From an uncultured Methanospirillum sp. (GTDB taxonomy: Archaea > Halobacteriota > Methanomicrobia > Methanomicrobiales > Methanospirillaceae): a DNA stretch of 64,000 nucleotides. The notes under the pieces are model-generated. The model was not told the DNA's origin. It searched no databases and worked only from the letters and a program-made list of their open reading frames with translations. The stretch spans positions 1,364,001 through 1,428,000 of the forward strand of contig NZ_OY764544.1 of the NCBI RefSeq assembly GCF_963668475.1. Reading direction: 5' to 3'. This document shows positions 52,997 to 62,183 of this stretch, one piece after another (position 1 is the first letter of the stretch; each line of letters opens with the position of its first letter). The position numbers and the translations under genes are program-made.

Positions 52997-53812
52997 ATGA
53001 TGAAACCTGGCACCATCAATTCTGGAAACCTGATAACCAAGATAGCACCGGTTCTATTCGGTCTGATCGTTCTCATAACTATACTCTTCTTCACGCTCCC
53101 CCTGCTCTCACTTGTGCTGCGGATAACTCCCGAAGAGTTCATCGCCGCAATTCTTAAACCAGAGGTTGAGAGTGCAATATATCTCTCGCTCATCACCGCT
53201 GCAGCCTCAACGATGGTTGTTGTTCTCATCGGCACACCGCTTGCCTACCTGAATGCACGGGTGCCGTATCGGGGGAGAGATTTTGTCGAGACCCTGCTCG
53301 ATCTTCCGATTGTTCTGCCACCATCTGTTGCCGGTCTTGCACTGCTTGTTCTCTTCGGCAGGCGGGGGCTCATCGGTTCTCACCTGAATGACATGGGGAT
53401 TGCTATTATATTTACCATCTTTGCCGTGGTCCTTGCCCAGGTGTTTGTGGCAGGACCATTGTATATCAGGCAGGCAAAGACCGCTTTTGCCATGGTTGAT
53501 CAGTCGTATGAGGCGGCATCACGGACACTAGGTGCCTCTCCATTAGCCACCTTTTTCAGAATAACCATCCCTCTTGCCTGGACCGGTCTTGTATCCGGAG
53601 TAATTCTCGGTTTTGCCAGGGCTATCGGTGAGTTCGGGGCAACAATCATGGTTGCGGGAAATCTGCCCGGGAAGACACAGACGATGCCCCTTGCTATCTA
53701 TGGCCTGATGCAGAATGATCTCGCGGCTTCGATATCCTTATCACTTGTGCTTATCGGGATATCCTGCGTTATTCTTGTCACAATACGTGTACTTGCAGGG
53801 AGGTCTCTCTGA
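52997..53812 (+). CDS. modB: Molybdate/tungstate ABC transporter permease
   Basis: A 271-residue permease with about six transmembrane segments. The coupling motif EAASRTLGASPLATFFRITI (about residues 174-193) and the family-typical GFARAIGEFGATIMVAGN identify ModB-type oxyanion permeases. ATG 52997 or 53000 is the start. Its last base overlaps the modC start. The matching ModA is at 35459-36265. Sulfate permease CysT is the main alternative; the Mo/W context favours ModB/WtpB. Confidence 0.9.
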   Translation: MMKPGTINSGNLITKIAPVLFGLIVLITILFFTLPLLSLVLRITPEEFIAAILKPEVESAIYLSLITAAASTMVVVLIGTPLAYLNARVPYRGRDFVETLLDLPIVLPPSVAGLALLVLFGRRGLIGSHLNDMGIAIIFTIFAVVLAQVFVAGPLYIRQAKTAFAMVDQSYEAASRTLGASPLATFFRITIPLAWTGLVSGVILGFARAIGEFGATIMVAGNLPGKTQTMPLAIYGLMQNDLAASISLSLVLIGISCVILVTIRVLAGRSL

Positions 53813-54564
53813 TGCTATCCGCAAACCTGCAGAAACAACTGAGGGATTTTGAACTGAAGATACAGTTCACCGTAAATCCGGGTGAGGTCCTCATTCTTCT
53901 GGGTACGAATGGATCGGGAAAATCAACGATTCTTAACCTCATTGCCGGACTTTTGAACCCTGACAAGGGTGAGATTGCCCTTAACGGCAATGTAATTTTC
54001 AGTTCCGGGCAGAAGATATCCTCCCCCCCGGAAAAGCGGAACATCGGATATGTATTTCAGAATTACGCTCTCTTCCCCCATATGTCAGTCTTCGAGAACA
54101 TCGCATATGGTCTGAAGATGCGTAAAATCCCGAAGGACCAGATGACAACCCATATCCAGAAAGTCCTGGAAGATCTTGAGATCGCCCACGTCAAAAGCGA
54201 GAGGGTTACGAATCTGTCAGGAGGGCAGCGGCAACGCGTAGCTCTTGCAAGGGCCCTTATCATTCAGCCTCAGCTCCTGCTTCTTGACGAGCCACTCACG
54301 GCCCTCGATCCTCATGCAAGGGAGAAGATCAGGCTTGAACTTCGGGAACAACTTGTTGCAAGCAATCATCCGGCGATCATGGTCACTCACTCGATAAAGG
54401 ATGCACAGATCATCGGGGACAGGGTGATTGTTCTTGAGAAGGGGACAGTCATATGGGAAGGAAAGCCTGAGGAACTGGAGTCAGGGGTGAGTGCTCCGAA
54501 TCTCTCTAATCTCAAGTGTGAGTGTTATGAGTACCGGGATTTCGGGGCAATTGCGATAGACTGA
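53812..54564 (+). CDS. modC: Molybdate/tungstate ABC transporter ATPase
   Basis: A 250-residue ATPase: Walker A GTNGSGKST (residues 31-39), signature NLSGGQRQRVALARAL, Walker B LLLLDEPLTALD and the H-loop VTHSIKDAQ. It lacks the C-terminal TOBE/Mop domain of longer ModC proteins; the two free-standing Mop proteins in the window might serve that binding role. It overlaps modB by one base. Confidence 0.92.
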   Translation: MLSANLQKQLRDFELKIQFTVNPGEVLILLGTNGSGKSTILNLIAGLLNPDKGEIALNGNVIFSSGQKISSPPEKRNIGYVFQNYALFPHMSVFENIAYGLKMRKIPKDQMTTHIQKVLEDLEIAHVKSERVTNLSGGQRQRVALARALIIQPQLLLLDEPLTALDPHAREKIRLELREQLVASNHPAIMVTHSIKDAQIIGDRVIVLEKGTVIWEGKPEELESGVSAPNLSNLKCECYEYRDFGAIAID

Positions 54565-54840
54565 TAGCAATAATAGAATGAATCAATGAACATCTGCAGC
54601 GATGAGTAAAAAGAGCATTCCCAAGGCAAAGTACTCAGATCAGAGATCTATTTACCCCAATGGTAACGTGGTAGTGGCGGTATAGTTGCTTTCAGTAGTT
54701 TAAAAGCAGATACAAGTTTTAGAATGAGGAATTATTGTTCTCTGAATTCATGCCTGAAGCATCAATTTTTATAAAAGGCTGAATAACTCTCAAAAATAGG
54801 GTTAGAGTTCCAGAAGGATCAGGAACTATAACGATCTGGA

Positions 54841-55680
54841 TTATACCTTGAATCCGGACTGGTAGGTAAAGGCCTTCTGAAGGGTCTTGATTCCACCGGT
54901 TACTGTGGTAGTGTCTTTCCAGCTGTTGGTTGCTGCGGTCTTGTTCCAGGTTGTACCTGTTCCATCGGCGTATCCACCGTCACGGGCTTCCATGATGCTG
55001 CCTGCGAAGGTTGTCTTGACAGTACCCTCTGCAAAGCCGCTACCTGAGTTTGCATCAGGAGTAACAGCGATCTGGTAGTTCAGGCCTGCTGGTATGTCAG
55101 CGGTCTCGGCGACTGCACGGATCTGTCCCTTGGTTGAAACCTGGGCACTGTTCACATTAACAAGGCTGCTCTTTGCAGAGACGATGTTACAGAATGCCGG
55201 AAGGATATTTCCGTTGTTTGTTGAGAAGACACAGCGGATGTTTTCTGACTTAGAGGCGTAGTTTCCTGCTACTGAGAGAGTGTACTCTTCTTCGCCGACA
55301 AGGTGTGCACCTTCGGTGCTGGCGTAGGTCAGAACCTTCTGTGACTCAATGTTATAGAGGCCACTTCCCATGTTCTTGGAGCTGAAATCAAAGTTCTTGT
55401 TCTCAGCGAGCTTTCCACCGTTGGTCAGGATTGCATCCTTGTAAGTGACATCGGAGATTACTTTCCCACTACCAAGGATTCCGGCTGGAATTGCACCCGG
55501 ACCTGCAATGACCCATGACATGGTGCTCTTATCATCAACTGCACCAGTGGCATCGATGACGGTGTCAATGGAAAAAACCTGGTTCTCAGGAGTTGCATTG
55601 GGCAGACGGTCTGCTGCTGCAAAACCGGTGACTGCCACAATGGCAACCAGTGCAACAAGTGCTGCGAATACGTACTTCAT
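54841..55680 (-). CDS. Abundant-type secreted protein of unknown function
   Basis: A 279-residue secreted protein with a clear signal peptide (MKYVFAALVALVAIVAVTGF then AAAD). The mature part is rich in Ser, Thr, Gly and Ala with beta-type repeats (DVTYKDAILTNGGKL, YTLSVAGNYASKSENI) and two isolated cysteines. It resembles cell-surface or sheath-associated proteins of Methanomicrobiales, but I cannot name a family. TTAATTTCTCC precedes it on the minus strand (GGAG ribosome site). Confidence 0.7.
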   Translation of the reverse strand: MKYVFAALVALVAIVAVTGFAAADRLPNATPENQVFSIDTVIDATGAVDDKSTMSWVIAGPGAIPAGILGSGKVISDVTYKDAILTNGGKLAENKNFDFSSKNMGSGLYNIESQKVLTYASTEGAHLVGEEEYTLSVAGNYASKSENIRCVFSTNNGNILPAFCNIVSAKSSLVNVNSAQVSTKGQIRAVAETADIPAGLNYQIAVTPDANSGSGFAEGTVKTTFAGSIMEARDGGYADGTGTTWNKTAATNSWKDTTTVTGGIKTLQKAFTYQSGFKV

Positions 55681-56205
55681 TTAATTTCTCCTACAATCTT
55701 GCTGATACTCTCAGCATCAACTCATACAGGTAGGAGGTTTTCTTTATTATAGATTATTATTTGTAATTCATAATCAATATAATTCAATTTACTTATTTTT
55801 TAAAGAATAATTCAGAGAATTTAACGCCGGATTTAATAATTGAGTTTAATTATTGATTTGTAGTTACACAATTACTCGTATGAGAGTTATATTTTTATTG
55901 AATGTTTTGAAAATGTAAATGAAATCATATATTAGTAAGATTGTGCAATATGATCTGGGAATTTGTCCACTTCACCCCTTCCAATATATTGGAGATTTGC
56001 GGCTCCGAATTTCATAAGTACTCCTACTTTGAGACGAAAGGAATCGGAGTGGATAAATCCTCCATATTGCAAATATTAATCCGATTTCTTGTGGAAAGCG
56101 ATTTTACTGTGCTACAAAACGAATTTGAATAATCTTTTGATCCAGTAATAATTTGAATATTTTAACTTCTACTTATGGCTATGTACATTTTGTTGAATTT
56201 ATTAT
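55681..56205. other. AT-rich region between the secreted protein and the nested insertion sequences
   Basis: Over 500 bases of very AT-rich sequence that holds the minus-strand promoter of the secreted protein. A 63-codon plus frame at 55941-56132 has no recognisable motif. It borders the IS630-type left end. Confidence 0.45.
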
Positions 56206-56355
56206 TATACTAAGCGACGGAATACTTTATTAATAATGCCTGATGAATAATACTCTATGCGTAGGTTAACCCGACATTCCGCAGATCTTCGCAACTTCTT
56301 TAATTATATAAAAAGGTAAATTATTTATCTAAGTACGTCGATCACTGTATATTCA

Positions 56356-56961
56356 ATGAATTTTGATGATATCTTCGTTTCAGGTTCAGATAGAACAATC
56401 GGTCATTTAGGATTGGTTGCTGGATGTTATGATTCTTTAAAAATCAGTGAGATCGTAGACAATCTCATCCCTAAAAATGGACAACATAAACTCACTCATG
56501 GTGATGCCCTTAAAGGAATGGTAATCAATGGCCTCGGATATATTGAACGCCGTCTTTATCTTTTTCCAGGTTTTTTTACAGACATTGCCGTTGAACGATT
56601 GTTTCACCAAGATGTGTGTGAAACCAACTTCAATGATGATGTAATTGGTCGAACTCTTGACGCAATACATGCATACGGTGAAACAGAACTCTTCAATCAG
56701 ATCATTCTCCCTTCGCTGGAAAATGAAGAGTTCTCAATCCATCTTGTTAATGCCGATACAACAAATTTCAGTGTGTATGGCGAGTATGATGGAGAAAGCC
56801 AAAGTCAGGAAATCTCAATAACTCATGGTCATCCCAAGGATGGCCGTTGGGATCTGAAACGGTTTTCTCTGAGAATGGCAACAAATCAATATGGCATCCC
56901 CCTCATGCTTCAAACCTTTTCAGGGAACGAATCTGACAAGAAAGCATTACTTGAGATAATC
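56356..56961 (+). pseudogene. IS1634-type transposase, 5' part (interrupted)
   Basis: 202 codons up to the ISL3 insertion. DUF4277-like N-terminus (VSGSDRTIGHLGLVAGCYDS), then VNADTTNFSVYGEYDG with the first catalytic Asp and the GNESDKKALLEII stretch. After the duplicated AGATAATC at 56954-56961 the frame enters ISL3. Joined to 58256 without the insert, the frame continues directly, giving about 539 residues. Confidence 0.9.
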
Positions 56962-58247
56962 GGCTCTTCGTCGTTTCAAGTGGGTAAGTTAAGTTTCAGT
57001 TGACCATGGCGTAAATATATCATGGTCATAAAATTTTCATCATTTCGATACCCTCTGGCATTGGCTTTAAGCGCTTGAATCATGCTATTTAATCCTTCAA
57101 GTAAACCATTCGAATATCTGTCCTTAAAATATGAGATTATACCAGTCCAATGATTTTTGAGAGTTTTAGCGATTTTAATCATTGCAGGTAACTTGCAATG
57201 TGTAGCCCAGAAAAACCATTTTTTGAAATATGCTTCCGCTGACTCACAATCCTCCATATTCCAAAACATCTGCAGACTCAGTTTTAAGTTATATGCTCGA
57301 ACAGTCTGCAAATTCATTTCCTTCAATCCCCCTAAATCCTTCAATTGTGTTTTTGACAATGAAGATGGATTTTTAAGCCAAATGTACCGAGTATTTTTTA
57401 ATACTCGATTGAACATTTGTTCAATTCTTCTTACTTCATCTACCGCTTCATTGACCATCTTTAATACATGAAATTTATCGAATATTATCGAAGATAATGG
57501 GAATTGCTCTTTAATTCCTTTAATAAAAGCAGGTGACATGTCACAACAGAAATCCTCGATTTTCTCAGCAGTACTATTGTGTTTTTTCAAGGTTTCAGAA
57601 AAAGAAGAAAGAGCAGATGCATCTTTTCCTTTGCAGATATGGATTATACGACCTGTATCGATGTCTGCAAAAACGGTAATATATTGATGACCTTTACGCC
57701 GGGATGTTTCATCTAATCCTATCGACGTTATTTTTGAAAAATCAGCCTCACTTAACGCTTGTGCAACATAATGTGAGATAACCCGCCAGATACGTTTGTC
57801 TTTAAGATCTAATTTCTCTGATATTTGTGAGATCTGCATTGTTTGAGCAAAAAAGACAATTAAAGCATCCATTAATAGAGTGAAACCACTTCTTTCTCTT
57901 GCCCACGGTATCTTAACCTGTCGAACTCCGCAGTTTGGACAATTTATACGTGGAACCCGACCATGGAGAAATGTCTGATGTTCAAAAAAGTCCAAATGAC
58001 GCCATGATCGGGTTGTAGTGTCATGGACTTCACAATCTAAATGATTACATTCTGGACAGGAAAAGCGGGAGCCTTTTAGAAAGTCAACCCAAATATCTAA
58101 TTTACGTTCCCCTTCCTCAAATTTGATTGAAGATATTTTCCAGGGAGCAGTTAAATGAAGGGCAGCCCGAAAGAGTTCCTCGGCAATAATCATAATACAT
58201 TATTGCAAGTCAACATACATCTTACCCACTGAAACTGACGAAGAGCC
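56962..58247 (-). mobile_element. ISL3-family insertion sequence (innermost), 1286 bp
   Basis: Ends GGCTCTTCGTCGTTTCAAG (left) and, inverted, GGCTCTTCGTCAGTTTCAG (right) form imperfect inverted repeats. An exact 8-bp target duplication AGATAATC flanks it (56954-56961 and 58248-58255), the ISL3 hallmark. It carries one transposase gene on the minus strand and looks intact and recent. Confidence 0.95.
56976..58193 (-). CDS. ISL3-family transposase
   Basis: A 405-residue transposase. The N-terminal zinc finger (CPECNHLDC, then CPNCGVRQV), a helix-turn-helix and the DDE core with GLDETSRRKGHQY, DMSPAFIKGIKEQFP and DKFHVLK, ending in the SNGLLEGLNSMIQ segment with the catalytic Glu, match ISL3 (IS204/IS1001/IS1165 group). 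It appears complete and possibly active. Confidence 0.95.
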   Translation of the reverse strand: MIIAEELFRAALHLTAPWKISSIKFEEGERKLDIWVDFLKGSRFSCPECNHLDCEVHDTTTRSWRHLDFFEHQTFLHGRVPRINCPNCGVRQVKIPWARERSGFTLLMDALIVFFAQTMQISQISEKLDLKDKRIWRVISHYVAQALSEADFSKITSIGLDETSRRKGHQYITVFADIDTGRIIHICKGKDASALSSFSETLKKHNSTAEKIEDFCCDMSPAFIKGIKEQFPLSSIIFDKFHVLKMVNEAVDEVRRIEQMFNRVLKNTRYIWLKNPSSLSKTQLKDLGGLKEMNLQTVRAYNLKLSLQMFWNMEDCESAEAYFKKWFFWATHCKLPAMIKIAKTLKNHWTGIISYFKDRYSNGLLEGLNSMIQALKANARGYRNDENFMTMIYLRHGQLKLNLPT

Positions 58248-58255
58248 AGATAATC

Positions 58256-59269
58256 AATAAGGTCCGTATGAATCTAAATACCGGTGACAAAGTGATTCAC
58301 GTGGCGGATGCTGCATTTTATACTGAAGACAATATCCAGACATTAGGTCTTCACACATTCTGGGTAAGCAGAGTTCCAATGACGATATCTGAAGCGATAG
58401 TTCTGAGGAATACGTCGGAACTCTTCATCCCATGTAAGGATGAGCGATACTCATGGTTTACTGCAAAATTTGAATATGCAGGAATACCCCAGAACTGGAC
58501 CGTATTTCATTCAAATGAACAACAAAAGAAGAAAGAACCTGATTTCGAGAAGAGAATCCTGATTGAATTTGAGAAGACAAAAAAATCGCTCAAACACTTA
58601 TGTTCTCAAAGATTTGCTTGTGAACCAGATGCAAAAATGGTTGCAGAAGAATGGATACAGAACCATCCTAAAGTAATTTTCAGTTCATTCACGATTGACC
58701 AGGTCAGAGAGCGATTAGAGAAAAAACGGGGAAGACCTAAGAAAGATGAACAGCTTGTGACAAAGTTCATTGTTAACGCAGAAATATCTCTCAACCAGGT
58801 ACTTATCGAACAAGAACGATCAATCCTTGGAAGGTTTATTCTTGCGACGAATGATCTGGATTTGGATCCTGATACAACTTTGAGTTATTATAAGGGACAA
58901 TCACAGGTGGAGAAGGGATTCAGGTTCCTGAAAGATAAAACATTCAGGGTTTCAGACGTGTTTTTGAAGAATATTGGAAGAATTCAGGCGTTGGCAATGG
59001 TAATGGTTCTCTGCCTTTATGTCTACGCTGTTGCTGAATACAGACTGAGAAAAGGGCTGAGAGAAGCAAACGAAAGCATACCTGATCAGACGGGAAAGCC
59101 AACACAAAAACCAACGATGAGATGGATATTTTTCCTTTTCAGAAGGGTAAAAGAAATATCACTTCGAATCGAGGGAATGGTAGTCACGAAAGTTTTGAAT
59201 CTTAATGACATCCTCATAAAAATTATTAGGTTCTTGGGGCCGCATTGTGAAAAATATTATTCGTTATGA
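58256..59269 (+). pseudogene. IS1634-type transposase, 3' part (interrupted)
   Basis: The remaining 337 codons of the middle element's transposase. VIHVADAAFYTEDNI holds the second catalytic Asp, and YKGQSQVEKGFRFLKDK holds the Glu. RKRGRP-like LEKKRGRPKKDEQ and the C-terminal MVLCLYVYAVAEYRLRK follow the family. No frame damage other than the ISL3 insertion is visible, so the element was functional until recently. Confidence 0.9.
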
Positions 59270-59295
59270 GATCTCTGCGAAATGTCGGGTTAACC

Positions 59296-59805
59296 GTAAT
59301 TAATGCCCAATCAATGGTAAATTTGCTTCAAAATGAAATTCATAGAAATGACGAGTCAAGATATGATCACCGTTTGCACGGAGTATTGCTCGTTGCTTTG
59401 GGATACTCTTGCTCTGAATCAGCCAAAATGTTAGGCCATACTGTCACTACGATAGAAAACTGGGTAAATCGCTTCAATAAAGGGGGATTCAATTCATTAA
59501 GGGATGAAATCCATACTGGACGTCCTCCTTCTCTCTCTGAACCTCAATTGAATGATATTCGTAAAGATATTGCTCAGGATCCTAAAAATTTAGGGTATGA
59601 TCAAAATCTCTGGGATGGAAAACTTCTAAGTCATCACATATTACTCCAATATGGTATCACTTTAAGCGTAAGACAATGTCAAAGACTCTTTCATAAAATG
59701 GAATTTAGACAGAGAAAACCACGACCTATCAGTTCTAAAGTTGATAAAAAGAAACAAGAATGTTTTAAAAAAACTACGTCAGAAGATTCAAAGCGGGAAA
59801 TATGA
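59296..59805 (+). pseudogene. IS630-family transposase, N-terminal frame (interrupted)
   Basis: Winged-helix DNA-binding part: ALGYSCSESAKMLGHTVTTIENWVNRF. The original start is likely ATG 56243 (MNNTLC, then VINAQSM from 59296); the IS1634-type element separates codons 6 and 7. Now a start at ATG 59314 is possible. The frame ends at 59805 and the DDE part continues in the +1 frame after TTTTAAAAAAAC, around 59765. Confidence 0.8.
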
Positions 59806-60337
59806 AGTATGGAGCACAGATGAATGTCACTTCCAGCAAAATGGAACGAGATGCAGGATGTGGATTCCTAAAGAGATCAAAAATCCCACTGTAAAACAAG
59901 AACCGACCCGACATAAAATAAGCGTTTTCGGAACTGTCAATAATAACGATGGAAGATTTGTGTATAGCATCAATCCGGTTTTTAATGCCCAAACTTTTCT
60001 TGAACACTTAAAGCAAGTAATTCAATTTCGGGCCAAGAAAAAGAAAATTTTACTCATTCTCGATAACGCAAGATACCATCATGCGATATTACTGAAACCC
60101 TGGCTTGAAGAAAATAAACGGAAAATAGAACTCTTCTTTTTACCACCATACAGTCCGGAGTTGAATCCCGTAGAATTAGTTTGGAAGGAAACTCGGTATT
60201 CTGAAACACATAATCGCTATTTTCCATCCCTACAATCACTGTCAGGATCCATTACTGGGGTATTTGAAAAATGGAGTATGCCTAATGACTCATTAAGATC
60301 ATTATGCAAAATTAATTATGTCGTTCAGTATAGATAG
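59741..60337 (+). CDS. IS630-family transposase, DDE domain frame
   Basis: The catalytic part in the +1 frame relative to the N-terminal frame. YEVWSTDECHFQ (first Asp), LLILDNARYHHA (second Asp) and FLPPYSPELNPVELVWK (Glu) form a complete DDE triad. The stop lies about 5 bases outside the right end. The overlap suggests programmed frameshifting or a recent indel; no independent start with a ribosome site is clear. Confidence 0.85.
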   Translation: MIKRNKNVLKKLRQKIQSGKYEVWSTDECHFQQNGTRCRMWIPKEIKNPTVKQEPTRHKISVFGTVNNNDGRFVYSINPVFNAQTFLEHLKQVIQFRAKKKKILLILDNARYHHAILLKPWLEENKRKIELFFLPPYSPELNPVELVWKETRYSETHNRYFPSLQSLSGSITGVFEKWSMPNDSLRSLCKINYVVQYR

Positions 60338-60380
60338 CCAAATGCAGGATATTATAAAAATATCAATTTGCTAACATAAT

Positions 60381-61202
60381 ATGAAGCATGAGTTTGCAAT
60401 GAACCAATATTTTACAGGTAAAGCCCGGAACTATGCACGATATCAGGGAAGTTACCCTGAAGTAGTATTTGATACGATTATTTCACAATTCAATCTCTCT
60501 TCTGATTCAGTGATTCTCGATCTCGGTTGTGGGCCCGGGAATATTTCTCTACCACTTGCCATAAGGAGGTACACAATTTGTGCTGTAGATCCTGAACATG
60601 AAATGATTTCTGAAGGAAAACGATGTGAGTCTGAATCCAAACCACCTCATCCGATAAGATGGATCACGGGATCTGACAAAACACTGATTGAATTGAAGTT
60701 ACCCTCCATACATATCTGCACAATGGGCCGCAGTTTTCACTGGATGGATCGCCATCAGACACTCAAAACATTAGATACCATGATCGAACCTGATGGAGGG
60801 GTTGTATGCCTTGATAGGGGTGAAGTTTTCCACTCAACAAGCAACCACCAATGGGGAAGGGCAGCGATATCCGAAATTCAGGATATGCTTGGAGACTCAT
60901 GGGATTACTCTGGACGGTTTGAAAAGAAAAATTCAGTAAAGCATGAAGAAATATTTGCTGAATCTCCGTTTCCGGTTATCAAAAATTTCAAATTTGAAGT
61001 TTTTGAGGAACATACAATTGATGATCTTATCGGCCAGCTACTCAGTTACTCGTATATTCATCCCGTTTTGCTCAATGAACGCAATGCTGAATTCAGGGAA
61101 CGAATGACCGGAAGACTCCTGGAGATACAACCGAGTGGAATATTTGTAGAAGAATCGACTGTACACCTGCTTATTGCGATGAGAAGTGTCCACTCCAATT
61201 AA
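60381..61202 (+). CDS. Class I SAM methyltransferase
   Basis: A 273-residue UbiE-type methyltransferase: MNQYFTGKARNYARYQGSYP, motif I SVILDLGCGPGNISLPLA, CAVDPEHEM and TMGRSFHWMDRHQTLKTL. The C-terminal part (GQLLSYSYIHPVLLNE) is family-typical. It lies just beyond the nested insertion sequences; the AT-rich upstream (TATAAAAATATC) provides a TATA box. The substrate is unknown. Confidence 0.82.
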   Translation: MKHEFAMNQYFTGKARNYARYQGSYPEVVFDTIISQFNLSSDSVILDLGCGPGNISLPLAIRRYTICAVDPEHEMISEGKRCESESKPPHPIRWITGSDKTLIELKLPSIHICTMGRSFHWMDRHQTLKTLDTMIEPDGGVVCLDRGEVFHSTSNHQWGRAAISEIQDMLGDSWDYSGRFEKKNSVKHEEIFAESPFPVIKNFKFEVFEEHTIDDLIGQLLSYSYIHPVLLNERNAEFRERMTGRLLEIQPSGIFVEESTVHLLIAMRSVHSN

Positions 61203-61297
61203 TGTTGCATTGATACTACAAATTTATCAGAAACGTGAAAGCTTATATCCTGTTCCACAGCTAATGTCAGAAAATTGAATCAACCTGTACACTTTTT

Positions 61298-61320
61298 CCC
61301 GGAGATGTATCACATCCGGG
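61298..61320. other. Hairpin between convergent methyltransferase genes
   Basis: CCCGGAGATG/CATCCGGG forms an 8-bp stem with a 2-base bulge and 5-base loop, in the 215-base gap between genes ending at 61202 (+) and 61418 (-). It may aid termination or be a small structured RNA end. Nothing else is seen in this gap. Confidence 0.3.
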
Positions 61321-61417
61321 CCCCATTCAGATCCTGTCATAATTATCAGTTAAATGTAATGTAACCCTGGCACAGGACAATCGGGAAGTTTCCAGACTGT
61401 ACCGGAACAACGAAATA

Positions 61418-62155
61418 TCAGGACGCAACATATCCCTCCAGTAATACTGTTTTCAGCACAATGAAGGATGGAATTCTCAAATGATACCGAAGAGATGAAA
61501 CCTTGTCCATCTCGCTGAAGTCAGGAACTGGTTCCTTTAATGAAAGTACACCCATTCCGTTCTTCTCAAGTGCATCGAAATACGTTGATAAAGGCCGGTG
61601 ATAATGAACTGTTTCACCCCAAAAGTAGATCGTTTCGCATTTCTCACTCAAATAATCCCTGACTTTCTTATACGCATGAGGGTCTGAATCTTCACATTCC
61701 CAGTCACTACAGAAGAATGAGGGATGTGTTATCGAGATTATGAAGACACCACCTGGTTTGAGAATTCTGGAGACCTCTCTTATGCAGATTTCAATACCCG
61801 GGATATCCATCAGAACCATGTTTGCTACAACAATGTCCATGGATCGACTTTTGATGGGAAATGGCTGGGTTAGATCCATAACTGCAAACATGGCCGATGA
61901 ATCCGCATTCTCTTCGCATGCTTTTGATATCATCGTTACAGATCCATCAATCCCAAGAGCAAATGCCCCATCCAACGCGATTTTTTTGGTAAGGTTTCCG
62001 CTGCCACACCCGAGATCAAGGACATTCTTATCCCTGACATTACCAATCATCTGTTCAATAACCGGCATATATATTGAGCGATGAAAGAGTGTGAGTTGTG
62101 ACTCATCCGCTGCATATCGCAGTGCAGCATGATTCCAGAGATCCAATTGGTTCAT
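61418..62155 (-). CDS. Class I SAM methyltransferase
   Basis: A 245-residue methyltransferase with MNQLDLWNHAALRYAADES, motif I KNVLDLGCGSGNLTKKIAL, ALGIDGSVTM, VVANMVLMDIPGIEICIREV and SITHPSFFCSDW. The order and motifs match UbiE/type 11 small-molecule methyltransferases. It is the downstream gene of a minus-strand unit with the next methyltransferase (28 bases between) and the radical SAM fusion. Confidence 0.82.
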   Translation of the reverse strand: MNQLDLWNHAALRYAADESQLTLFHRSIYMPVIEQMIGNVRDKNVLDLGCGSGNLTKKIALDGAFALGIDGSVTMISKACEENADSSAMFAVMDLTQPFPIKSRSMDIVVANMVLMDIPGIEICIREVSRILKPGGVFIISITHPSFFCSDWECEDSDPHAYKKVRDYLSEKCETIYFWGETVHYHRPLSTYFDALEKNGMGVLSLKEPVPDFSEMDKVSSLRYHLRIPSFIVLKTVLLEGYVAS

Positions 62156-62183
62156 TTACACAGCCAAAAAATAATAAGGCGGG

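Larger units (their letters stand above)
56264..59295 (+). mobile_element. IS1634-type element (middle), interrupted by an ISL3 element
   Basis: GGTTAACCCGACATTCCGCAGA at 56264 is matched in inverse orientation at the right end (GGTTAACCCGACATTTCGCAGA on the minus strand, ending 59295). Flanking GTA is repeated on both sides (56261-56263 and 59296-59298), a possible 3-bp duplication. It sits inside the 5' part of the IS630 transposase gene and carries a transposase split by ISL3. Confidence 0.85.
56208..60330 (+). mobile_element. IS630-family element (outermost), interrupted by an IS1634-type element
   Basis: The left end CTAAGCGAC (56210-56218) and right end GTCGTTCAG (60320-60328) are imperfect inverted repeats (CTAAGCGAC against CTGAACGAC), each bordered by TA as expected for IS630, which inserts at TA. 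Removing the inner element leaves about 1.08 kb, normal for IS630. The transposase genes are at 59296-59805 and 59741-60337. Length, ends and TA bordering support the boundaries. Confidence 0.8.

Noticed and set aside
55941..56132. A 63-codon frame before the nested insertion sequences
   Set aside because: No domain, AT-rich surroundings, no ribosome site.
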